Source: Syntrophales bacterium
Lineage (GTDB): Bacteria > Desulfobacterota > Syntrophia > Syntrophales > UBA5619
DNA length: 58,920 nucleotides
Direction: 5' to 3'
Assembly (NCBI GenBank): GCA_023229765.1
Contig: JALNYO010000021.1
Location: forward strand, 1-58,920
The notes under the pieces were generated by a model. It did no database searches. It saw only the letters and a program-made list of their open reading frames with translations, and was not told the origin of the DNA. Shown here piece by piece: positions 42,271 to 49,717 of the stretch. Position numbers and translations under genes: made by a program. Within the stretch, counting starts at the first letter, position 1; the number at the start of each line of letters is the position of its first letter.

Positions 42271-44574
42271 ATGCAGAACGCAGAACGAAACCGGAAAAAC
42301 GGGTCACATGCCAATCGACTGTCAAAGTCCCGGCCCTGCGGATTGTTGCGCCTGCTTCTGCCTTTCTTGTTTCTGTTGACTATGCTGGCGCCGCTGGAAA
42401 GTAACGCTGCGGACCTGGCGGTAATAAACGGCGACTTCTCAATCGATGACCCTTCAGATCCCAATTTCGGATGGACACTCAGTGGCGCGGCGTACATCGA
42501 CGCGGGCACACTTAAACTTCCGGAAGGGGGAGACACTTATTCTGAAGCGTCGCAGGTGATCAATATTCCGGCGGGGACGTCCACGTTGTCTTTTACCCTG
42601 ATGAAGATAAATCTGGAGCCCGACCAGGGAAATCCTCCGGATGCCTTTGTTGTTTATCTGGAAGACCCCACGACCAAATCGGCGCTTATAGAGCCAATTG
42701 ATTCCACCGCTATTTTCAGGTATCAGCAGACCGGGGAGGTCTCTTATTCCCCCAAGGTGACCGTTCCTGGCGCTTCCGCAAGCGGCTCTGCCTGGACTCC
42801 TGTCCTGCCGGCACAGGTGCTGGTTGATGTAAGCGGTATCACCACAACGGCTGTCAGCGCCAGGGTGGTATTTTCGCTCGTAAATTATGCAGGCGGGGCA
42901 AGCCAGGTCGAGATCGACAATTTCCAGACCATGGCAGCCCCCGTGGCCAATGATGACACTTCCACAGTAAATGAGGATACGCTGACCCCGATCGATATCG
43001 ATGTTTTGTCGAACGACACGGATCTCAACGGAAACGAAACGCTGGATCCGGCCACCGTGGCGGTGGCGACCTCGCCTGCCCACGGGAGCGCTGCGGTTCA
43101 GTCTGACGGAAAGATTCGCTACGCCCCCGCATTGAACTATTGGGGTTCAGATAGTTTTACCTATACGGTGAAGGATAACGATGGGCATCTTTCCAATACA
43201 GCCACGGTGACGGTGAACGTGCTGCCGGTGAACGATGCGCCGGTGGCAAATGCGGACACGCTGACTGCGGCAGAAGACACAGCGGCGACCTACACGTCGG
43301 CGCTGTTGGTGGGCAATGACACGGACGTGGAAGACGACACGCTGACGGTTGCCGGTGTGACGAGCGGCGCTGGCGGCACGGCGGCGCTGAACGCCGACGG
43401 GACGGTTACCTTCACGCCAAGCTTGAACTTCAACGGCGCGGCGAGTTTCACATATACGGCCAGCGACGGCAGCGCGACGAGCAATGCGGCGACGGTGACG
43501 GTGAACGTGGCGGCGGTGAACGATGCGCCGGTGGCGAATGCGGACACTTTGACTGCGACTGAAGACACTGCGGCGACCTACACAGCGGTTCAGTTGGCGG
43601 GCAACGACACGGACGCGGAGGGTAGCGCCCTGACGGTTGCCGGTGTGACGAGCGGCACGGGCGGCACGGCGGCGCTGAACGCCGACGGGACGGTTACCTT
43701 CACGCCAAGCTTGAACTTCAACGGCGCGGCGAGCTTCACATATGCGGTCAGCGACGGCAGCGCGACGAGCAGCGCGGCGACGGTGACGGTGAACGTGTCG
43801 CCGGTGAACGATGCGCCGGTGGCGAATGCCGACGTGCTGACAGCAACGGAAGACACGGCGTCAACTTACACGGCGGTTCAGTTGGCGGGCAACGACACGG
43901 ACGTGGAGGATAGCGCCCTGACGGTTGCCGGTGTGACGAATGGCACGGGCGGCACGGCGGCGCTGAACGCCGACGGGACGGTGACTTTCACGCCAAGCTT
44001 GAACTTCAACGGTGCGGCGAGCTTCACATATACGGTCAGCGACGGCAGCGCGACGAGCAATGCGGCGACGGCGACGGTGAACGTGGCGGCGGTGAACGAT
44101 GCGCCGGTTGCAAACGCCGGCCCGGACCAGTCGATAAGGGAAGGAAATGTAGCGACCCTGGACGGCTCCTCATCGGCGGACGTGGAGGATGTCAATCTTG
44201 TGTATTCCTGGACTCAAATTAGTGGAGCGCCCACGGTGACGCTTTCTGATCCGGCCGCAGTGAAGCCGACCTTTGCAGCTCCGAAGGTGCAAGCGGCGGG
44301 CGGTCTGCTGACCTTCCAACTGAAGGTGACGGATTCCGGCAATGCGGAGAGTACGGACACCGTTTCCATCCAGATCAATAATTATGTGATCCCCTGTGAT
44401 GTGAATGACAGCGGCGCGGTTGATCTTGCCGATTCCGTCATCCTGCTGAGGGCGTTCACCCGACTTCCCAATCCTGGCGTAAGCATGACACTTGCGGCGG
44501 ATGTAAACGGAGATAAGCGCCTGGATATCTCGGAAGTGATCTGTACCCTCCAGCATGCCGCGGGGCTAAGGTAA
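42271..44574 (+). CDS. Secreted cadherin-like repeat protein with C-terminal dockerin
   Basis: The frame is open from the giant gene's stop (GTG at 42190). ATG 42271 is preferred because residues before it are unconvincing and GAGGG lies about 11 nt upstream; the start is not certain. The 767-aa product has a signal peptide (GLLRLLLPFLFLLTMLAPL, cleavage near SNA-AD). An N-terminal sandwich of about 160 residues follows, then one diverged Big_9/cadherin-like domain (PVANDDTSTVNEDTLTPIDI). Next come three nearly identical 96-residue repeats (NDAPVANADTLTATEDTAA and FTPSLNFNGAASFTYT) and a PKD/REJ-like domain (ANAGPDQSIREGNVATLDGS). The C-terminus is a dockerin (CDVNDSGAVDLADSVILL, AADVNGDKRLDISEV). 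It begins 81 nt after the giant gene and may be co-transcribed. Confidence 0.85.
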   Translation: MQNAERNRKNGSHANRLSKSRPCGLLRLLLPFLFLLTMLAPLESNAADLAVINGDFSIDDPSDPNFGWTLSGAAYIDAGTLKLPEGGDTYSEASQVINIPAGTSTLSFTLMKINLEPDQGNPPDAFVVYLEDPTTKSALIEPIDSTAIFRYQQTGEVSYSPKVTVPGASASGSAWTPVLPAQVLVDVSGITTTAVSARVVFSLVNYAGGASQVEIDNFQTMAAPVANDDTSTVNEDTLTPIDIDVLSNDTDLNGNETLDPATVAVATSPAHGSAAVQSDGKIRYAPALNYWGSDSFTYTVKDNDGHLSNTATVTVNVLPVNDAPVANADTLTAAEDTAATYTSALLVGNDTDVEDDTLTVAGVTSGAGGTAALNADGTVTFTPSLNFNGAASFTYTASDGSATSNAATVTVNVAAVNDAPVANADTLTATEDTAATYTAVQLAGNDTDAEGSALTVAGVTSGTGGTAALNADGTVTFTPSLNFNGAASFTYAVSDGSATSSAATVTVNVSPVNDAPVANADVLTATEDTASTYTAVQLAGNDTDVEDSALTVAGVTNGTGGTAALNADGTVTFTPSLNFNGAASFTYTVSDGSATSNAATATVNVAAVNDAPVANAGPDQSIREGNVATLDGSSSADVEDVNLVYSWTQISGAPTVTLSDPAAVKPTFAAPKVQAAGGLLTFQLKVTDSGNAESTDTVSIQINNYVIPCDVNDSGAVDLADSVILLRAFTRLPNPGVSMTLAADVNGDKRLDISEVICTLQHAAGLR
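43231..44094 (+). repeat. Three 288-bp tandem repeats, nearly identical
   Basis: AACGATGCGCCGGTGGC recurs at 43231, 43519 and 43807, and again with changes at 44095, always 288 bp (96 codons) apart. Long blocks are identical between units, pointing to recent duplication or gene conversion, unlike the diverged CARDB units next door. Confidence 0.92.
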
Positions 44575-45132
44575 ACCCATAGATTAATATCCCCCTGCGT
44601 AGATTGCTTCGCACTGCCGCGGACGCATTCTACGCACCGCGAACGGTAATTCTCTCCGAAAATCTTTGCGCGGCTTCCTCATCCTGACGCCATGATGAAA
44701 TCAGGAAGCCATAAAGCCACGAAATAACTGAATTATGACTTCCGCGAGCTTTTAATTATCCCGGTATTTTTATTGAGGGCATGGATATTTCCGAAGATTT
44801 CCTCATTTTCTCCTGCCTTTCTGATCATTGAAGACAATCTTACCAATAAATCCAGTATCTTGATTTCGAGAGCCTTGAATCTTTGCTTATCCCGTCCTGG
44901 CAATGGGCGCGGTTACGTGCAATTTTGTTCATTATCGAATAGTTACGAGTTTGCAGCGGATTGCTCGCAATGGTAAATAGCAAATATTACGAGTGTTTTA
45001 GTGAGTAAAATTGGGGCTGGTTCTTTGTCTGAGATATGGCATGTTATATGCATTTTAAGGCACGAAGCCCCTGGGCCGAGGCACGCCTCTGTGTGGCGCC
45101 GATTAAATTACGGATTAAGGAAAGAGGTTTAA
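44575..45132. other. 558-bp intergenic region with two inverted repeats
   Basis: TGCGTAGA (44596-44603) pairs with TCTACGCA (44629-44636), and GGCTTCCT (44672-44679) pairs with AGGAAGCC (44703-44710). Neither is followed by a T-run, so a terminator role is only possible. The rest is AT-richer, and the short frame at 44773-44976 has no support. A sigma54-like element lies at 45037-45052. Confidence 0.55.
45037..45052 (+). promoter_or_regulatory. Possible sigma54 (-24/-12) promoter
   Basis: TGGCATGTTATATGCA keeps the essential GG and GC dinucleotides with exactly 10 bp between them. It matches most of TGGCACG-N4-TTGCA. It lies about 80 bp before the start of the acyl-CoA dehydrogenase gene, the first gene of the acyl cluster. 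No activator site was recognised, so confidence is low. Confidence 0.35.
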
Positions 45133-46332
45133 ATGGATTTCAATCTTAATGAAGAGCAGAAGCAGTATCTTGATACAGTGCGACGTTTCGTGGCGCGGGA
45201 AATAACGCCCCATGTGCTCAATCTCGAAAAGGGGCATGTCTTTCCATTTGAAATTATCCGCAAGGCGTGGGAACTCGGCGTCATGAATCTTTCCATCCCG
45301 GAGGATATCAAGGGTTATGGGGTGGATGCGATTGCGTCGGCGTTGATTATCCGCGAGCTTTCCTATGGCGACAGCGGAATTGCCACTTCGACCATGTGCA
45401 ACGACCTGGCCAATATCGTGATCGCCCTGCATGGCAATAAGGAGCAGCAGGAACGATTCCTTTCCCCGTTTGCCAATGAAGCGATTCTGGCTTCATTCTG
45501 TCTGACTGAACCGAATGCCGGTTCCGACAATTCCAGCATGACCACCGTCATGCGCAAAGGCAAGGACGGAAAATACATCCTGAACGGCGCCAAATGCTTT
45601 ATCACCAATGCCTCTTTCGCATCCCAGTTTACCGTTTTTTGCAAGGTGGGGAAGCCGGCCTCCCCGTTTATGGCCTGCGTGGTCATTCCCTCGCTTTCGT
45701 TGGAACCGGAAACGGCGGAACTTGATTCCCACTCCTCCCGCGAGATTCCGCTTCCCGGCGGAGGCAGGATCGTGACGGGCAAGCCGGAGGACAAGTTGGG
45801 ACAGCGTCTCTCCAATACGGCGACGGTCACCTTCGAGGACGTGGTCCTCGATGATGAACAGATAATCGGAGATCGGCGTCTGGGTTTCCAGTACATAACC
45901 GATGTCCTCGACTATGCCCGGCCGATGGTGGCGGCAATCGGGGTGGGCCTGGCTAAGCGCGCTTTGGACGTGACCCTTGCCTATACCAAGGAGCGCCGCC
46001 AGTTCGGTCAGCGGATTTGCGATATGCCGGTTGCCAGAGAAACGCTCGTCGCGATGTGGAAAAAGGTAGAGCTTGCCGATATGGCCCTGATGAAGGCGGC
46101 GTTCATGATCAAGGATGGTTCGCCCGAGCAGGGGATGTATGCCTCGCTTGCCAAAAACATGGCCGCCGAGGCGGCAATCTTCTGCGCCACGGAAGGTTTG
46201 CACCTCCACGGCGGCTATGGCTTCATGGCCGAGTATGAGATATCCAAGCTGCTGCGGGATGCCCAGATCATCGATATTTATGAAGGCACCCGCGAGGTTC
46301 AGAACATGATCATCGGCAGGGAGCTGATTTAA
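45133..46332 (+). CDS. Acyl-CoA dehydrogenase family flavoprotein
   Basis: The ATG is preceded by GGAAAGAGG. The 399-aa length is typical for the family. Signatures are the N-terminal helical domain (DFNLNEEQKQYLDTVRRFVA), the flavin-side motif CLTEPNAGSD, KCFITNASFA, YTKERRQFGQRI, and the C-terminal HGGYGFMAEYEISKLLRDAQ. The catalytic base is Glu384 in IYEGT. These enzymes use FAD to put a trans-2 double bond into an acyl thioester and pass electrons to ETF. At the head of a fatty-acid-synthase-like operon it might desaturate an acyl chain bound to CoA or ACP, or reduce an enoyl intermediate in reverse; both are inference. The next gene overlaps its stop codon. Confidence 0.92.
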   Translation: MDFNLNEEQKQYLDTVRRFVAREITPHVLNLEKGHVFPFEIIRKAWELGVMNLSIPEDIKGYGVDAIASALIIRELSYGDSGIATSTMCNDLANIVIALHGNKEQQERFLSPFANEAILASFCLTEPNAGSDNSSMTTVMRKGKDGKYILNGAKCFITNASFASQFTVFCKVGKPASPFMACVVIPSLSLEPETAELDSHSSREIPLPGGGRIVTGKPEDKLGQRLSNTATVTFEDVVLDDEQIIGDRRLGFQYITDVLDYARPMVAAIGVGLAKRALDVTLAYTKERRQFGQRICDMPVARETLVAMWKKVELADMALMKAAFMIKDGSPEQGMYASLAKNMAAEAAIFCATEGLHLHGGYGFMAEYEISKLLRDAQIIDIYEGTREVQNMIIGRELI

Positions 46333-47330
46333 TGCTTTATCTGCACGGAATTGGCCATTTTCATCCGGAAAACGTAATGAGCAACCGCTTTTTTGAGGAG
46401 CTCGGCATTGGAACGGATGATGCTTGGATAATGGAGCGGGTAGGGATTCGGGAACGGCGGACGGTTCTTTCCCTTGACTATATAACCCAGACGAAAAACA
46501 AGGATCCGCGGGCGGCGAACGAGGCCAGCCTTTACACCAACGCCCAGACGGCGTCTTTTGCGGCCAAAACGGCGATGGAACGCGCCGGAATAAAACCTGA
46601 AGATATCGGGTTGGTTATCTCTGGCTGCTGCGCCCCTTCCTATTCGACGCCGGCGGATGCGGCGGTCATTGCTGCCGCGCTGGGTATCGAAGCCCCGTGT
46701 TTTGATCTGAACTCGGCTTGCACGAGCTTTGGGATGCATGTGGATTTTTTAAACAGAATGGCGCCGGAGCGGCTTCCGCGCTACGTCCTCATTGTGCAGC
46801 CGGAGAACATCACCCGGGCGATGGATTTCAGCGACCGGTCAAACTGCGTTCTTTTCGGCGATGGAACCACGGCCGCTGTTTTGTCGGGAACGGTTCCTTC
46901 ACGCCTGGCCTTTATCGAATCGGATTGCATGACGAAGACCTCGGCGTGGGATAAGGTCATGATCATCAATGGCCATTTCCGTCAGGACGGACACGCCGTT
47001 CAGGGATTCGCCATCCGCAGCATGACGGATTCCGTCAGAAAATTCATGTCTTTTACTGAAGGAAAAGAGGGGCGTTTCCTTTTTATCGGTCATCAGGCGA
47101 ATATGCTGGCCCTCCGCACCGTCTGCGAGCGGGCAAAGATAGCCGATGAAAATCACTGGTATAACGTGGATTCATTGGGGAATACCGGCTGCGCGGGGGC
47201 GCCGGCGGTGCTGAGCGCCCACTGGGACGAATTAAAGGATGGCGACCGGGTGGGAATTTGCCTCGTCGGGGCAGGCCTGACCACGGTTCAGTTGCTATTG
47301 GAAGTTGATGATAACAGGGTGCAACAATGA
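46332..47330 (+). CDS. fabH: Beta-ketoacyl-ACP synthase III-like (KAS III)
   Basis: ATG 46332 overlaps the upstream TAA by one base, indicating translational coupling. The 332-aa protein has the thiolase fold signatures of KAS III. The catalytic triad is visible as Cys130 (NSACTSF), His254 (FIGHQAN) and Asn284 (LGNTGCAGAP). KAS III enzymes condense an acyl-CoA with malonyl-ACP to begin chain growth. The C-terminal His-Asn context differs from the classic housekeeping sequence, so this is probably a specialised paralogue with its own primer. The symbol denotes family, not proven role. The next gene starts in an ATGA overlap. Confidence 0.88.
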   Translation: MLYLHGIGHFHPENVMSNRFFEELGIGTDDAWIMERVGIRERRTVLSLDYITQTKNKDPRAANEASLYTNAQTASFAAKTAMERAGIKPEDIGLVISGCCAPSYSTPADAAVIAAALGIEAPCFDLNSACTSFGMHVDFLNRMAPERLPRYVLIVQPENITRAMDFSDRSNCVLFGDGTTAAVLSGTVPSRLAFIESDCMTKTSAWDKVMIINGHFRQDGHAVQGFAIRSMTDSVRKFMSFTEGKEGRFLFIGHQANMLALRTVCERAKIADENHWYNVDSLGNTGCAGAPAVLSAHWDELKDGDRVGICLVGAGLTTVQLLLEVDDNRVQQ

Positions 47331-47917
47331 CCTACGAGGAATTTCAGCAGGGCGGGAATTTCAATAAGGAGCAGATAATTGCCTTTGCCTACGGGAAACT
47401 GGTTGACAATCCGCCGGAGTCTTTTCTGGCCCGTCTCCCGGCGCCGCCGTTTCTGATGCTGGACCGGATTATAGAGATTACCGCGGACGGTTCGAAGGGA
47501 TCAATCGTTGCCGAGCAGGATATTCATCTGGATGCGTGGTATTTTCAGTGTCACATGCCGGGCGACCCGGTGCAGCCCGGCTGCCTCGGGGTTGATGCCA
47601 TCTGGCAGCTCCTCGGATTTTATTGCGTCTGGCGCGGGGCCTTGGGATCGGGAAGGGCGCTCGGGTGCGGCGAGGTTGCCTTCAGTGGCCAGATACGTCC
47701 ATATAATAGCATAGTTAGATACGAGGTCGAGGTGAGGCGTTTGACGCATCTCAAGGAATCGGGGGCGACAATTGCGGTCGGCGAAGGGAGTATCTTTGTG
47801 GACGGGGAAGAGATTGCCGAGGTTCATGGGGCCCGTTCCGGGGTCTTCAAAAATATAGCATATCAGGACTACCCGCTCCGCTCGGCAAATTCAGTCGGCG
47901 GCAAGTTGGGGAAGTAA
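47327..47917 (+). CDS. fabA: FabA-type 3-hydroxyacyl-ACP dehydratase/isomerase
   Basis: The start overlaps the preceding stop (ATGA). The 196-aa hot-dog protein carries PPFLMLDRI, the catalytic pair His76 (CHMPGDPVQPG) and Asp90 (GCLGVDAIWQLLGFY), and GCGEVAFSGQIRP, all diagnostic of FabA rather than FabZ. The His-to-Asp spacing of 14 equals that of E. coli FabA (His70, Asp84). FabA dehydrates 3-hydroxyacyl-ACP and can isomerise trans-2 to cis-3. The neighbouring operon also has a FabZ, so two kinds of dehydration may be needed. It is slightly longer than the usual 172 aa, with an extended N- and C-terminus. Confidence 0.9.
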   Translation: MTYEEFQQGGNFNKEQIIAFAYGKLVDNPPESFLARLPAPPFLMLDRIIEITADGSKGSIVAEQDIHLDAWYFQCHMPGDPVQPGCLGVDAIWQLLGFYCVWRGALGSGRALGCGEVAFSGQIRPYNSIVRYEVEVRRLTHLKESGATIAVGEGSIFVDGEEIAEVHGARSGVFKNIAYQDYPLRSANSVGGKLGK

Positions 47918-47984
47918 TAAATATGCAATCCAATATAAAAATGGATATTGAAGCTATTGGCGTACACCGATAATCTTATATGTT

Positions 47985-48116
47985 GAGCCAATTGCAAAAC
48001 TCCCCATTCTTGTCATTCCCGCAACGATTCTGAGCGGGAATCTGATTCTAACGGCTTGAAAAACCATATTCCCGATAGAGACATTCGGGAATGACAAATG
48101 GTTTTGCAATTGGCTC
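47985..48116. repeat. 132-bp MITE-like element with perfect 16-bp inverted ends
   Basis: GAGCCAATTGCAAAAC (47985-48000) and its exact complement (48101-48116) bound the element. Inside are two hairpins, TTCCCGC/GCGGGAA near 48016-48041 and ATTCCCGA/TCGGGAAT (48068-48075, 48085-48092). There is no coding capacity. It lies in the 293-bp gap between the fabA-like and fabG-like genes, and its left 40 bp recur in reverse at about 10742-10781. A clear target-site duplication is not visible. The remaining bases of the gap show nothing else I recognise. Confidence 0.8.
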
Positions 48117-48210
48117 TGTTGCCAATTATATTAAATTTTATGATTCCATTCAACCAGTGCCAGCCGCGGAGCGGCGAAATGTTAAGAAATGTTAATAGCA
48201 GGTGAGGGGA

Positions 48211-48942
48211 ATGACAGATGAAAAAAAGGTTGCAATTGTAACGGGGGGCGCGAAGGGAATCGGGGCCGCCTGTGTGCGCGAACTCTCCGGAAGGGGCTTT
48301 CGGGTGGGGATTTGCTTTCGTTCCAGCAAAGAGGCGGCGGAAGGCCTGCTTGAGGGGATAGACGACGGATTTTTACTGCCGGTCGATCTGGCCGATATCG
48401 CGCAGATTGACCAGATGCTGGAAGGCCTGAAAAGTGAAACAGCCCGCGTTGACGTCCTTGTCAACAATGCCGGGGTCGCAATCGATATCGACATGCTGCG
48501 GATGAAAATCGAGCAGTTTGACCAGCAGCGCGCAGCGGCGCGGGGCGCCTGGTACCTGACAAAACGCATTTTGCGCCAGTACATGCTGCGCGCCAACAGC
48601 GGCCGGATCATTAACATTTCAAGCGTAGTCGGCCACACCGGGAACGCCGGCCAGATTCCCTACGCGATGGAAAAGGCGGCGCTCGACGCCCTGACGAAAT
48701 CCCTTTGCCGGGAACTTAAAGGACGCGAGATTCTTGTCAATTCTGTTGCCCCCGGGTTCATCGATACGGATATGACCGTTCGCCTGCCGGAGGAAGTCCG
48801 GGAGGGAATTCTGGCAGGCATTCCGCTCGGCCGGATGGGACGGCCGGAAGAGGTGGCCCAGGTCGTCGGTTTTCTGGCAGACTCAGCATCTTACATAACC
48901 GGCACGGTTATCCATGTGAACGGAGGAATGTATGGCGGCTGA
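48211..48942 (+). CDS. fabG: FabG-type 3-oxoacyl-ACP reductase, Asn of the tetrad missing
   Basis: ATG 48211 is chosen over GTG 48202 because AGGTGA (48200-48205) sits 5 nt before it. The 243-aa short-chain dehydrogenase has the NADP-binding TGGAKGIG (residues 11-18), NNAG (85-88), Ser138, Tyr151 and Lys155 (YAMEK), and the FabG ending VNGGMYGG. It should reduce 3-oxoacyl-ACP to 3-hydroxyacyl-ACP with NADPH. The helix that normally carries the catalytic Asn reads QQRAAARGAW, so that residue appears replaced by Ala; activity or partner use may be altered. The next gene starts inside its last codons. It follows the MITE-like element, so it may rely on read-through or its own promoter. Confidence 0.88.
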   Translation: MTDEKKVAIVTGGAKGIGAACVRELSGRGFRVGICFRSSKEAAEGLLEGIDDGFLLPVDLADIAQIDQMLEGLKSETARVDVLVNNAGVAIDIDMLRMKIEQFDQQRAAARGAWYLTKRILRQYMLRANSGRIINISSVVGHTGNAGQIPYAMEKAALDALTKSLCRELKGREILVNSVAPGFIDTDMTVRLPEEVREGILAGIPLGRMGRPEEVAQVVGFLADSASYITGTVIHVNGGMYGG

Positions 48943-49414
48943 TGCTGCTTTACGGAATCGCATTCTGGGAATGGTGCCCCAGCAGCGCCCATTTCGGTTT
49001 ATCTCGGAGATCCGTGAACTTGACGAGGAGCATATCGTCGGGGCTTACCGGTTTGGCGAGGATGAGTATTTTTATCAGGGTCATTTCCCCGGCTTTCCGG
49101 TAACGCCCGGGGTTATCCTGATTGAGACGATGGCCCAGACAGGGGTTGTCGCGTTCGGCATTTATCTGCAGATGATGCAGAAAAAAGGGGAAAATAGTCT
49201 GGAGGATATGATAGCGCTTTTTACATTCGCCGATGGCGTGGAGTTCAATGATGTTGTTCGTCCCGGCGAGACGGTCACGGTTTCCGCGAGGAAGTCATAC
49301 TTCCGCGGGAATCAGCTCAAGTCTGAGTGCGCCATGACGAGGCAGGACGGCGCGGCTATCTGTTCCGGATTTCTTACCGGCCGGGCGGTGCCGCGGGAAA
49401 AGTTTGCCAAATAA
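48932..49414 (+). CDS. fabZ: FabZ-type 3-hydroxyacyl-ACP dehydratase
   Basis: The ATG overlaps the fabG-like gene by 11 nt and has GGAGG 5 nt upstream. The 160-aa hot-dog protein has PQQRPFRFISEI, the catalytic His51 (GHFPGFPVTPG) and Glu65 (ILIETMAQTG) at the usual spacing of 14. It then has VEFNDVVRPGETV, near the family's usual MLIDNVKFRRPVVPGD region. It should dehydrate 3-hydroxyacyl-ACP to trans-2-enoyl-ACP without isomerisation. Together with the FabA-type enzyme this gives the cluster two distinct dehydratases. Confidence 0.88.
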   Translation: MAADAALRNRILGMVPQQRPFRFISEIRELDEEHIVGAYRFGEDEYFYQGHFPGFPVTPGVILIETMAQTGVVAFGIYLQMMQKKGENSLEDMIALFTFADGVEFNDVVRPGETVTVSARKSYFRGNQLKSECAMTRQDGAAICSGFLTGRAVPREKFAK

Positions 49415-49431
49415 AGCGCCAATGGAGGGAC

Positions 49432-49578
49432 CTTTGAATTTCTCCCGAAATGTTGTTAATTGTCATTCCCGTGAAAACGGGAATCTGGTCTTTTCGGGAA
49501 CTTATAGATTATGAACATTAAGCTTCGCTTTCCCGCCTGCGCGGGAATAACAAAAGGGTATAGATTTTCAAAGCTCTC
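49432..49578 (+). repeat. 147-bp dispersed repeat, copy 2
   Basis: Gap-free match to 10596-10742 with three mismatches. It occupies most of the 303-bp gap between the fabZ-like and fabF-like genes. The remaining 140 bp hold no convincing promoter; a strong AGGAGA ribosome binding site precedes the next gene. Confidence 0.9.
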
Positions 49579-49717
49579 AATGGAGGGGCGCGCTTTGTCG
49601 CGTCCGTGGCAGATGGTAAATAAATAATTTGCATTTTCAGTTAAGGATAAATCCATGCAGTTACTTTTTTTATCAGGGTACTTGCATGATTAAAAGATGT
49701 TGTGAGGAGAGGGTTTG

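Noticed and set aside
44773..44976. 67-codon plus-strand frame in the gap before the acyl cluster
   Set aside because: No ribosome binding site, no recognisable motif, and unusual composition.
49456..49656. 66-codon minus-strand frame
   Set aside because: Contains VIPAQAGK and SRFHGNDN, again a repeat translated by chance.
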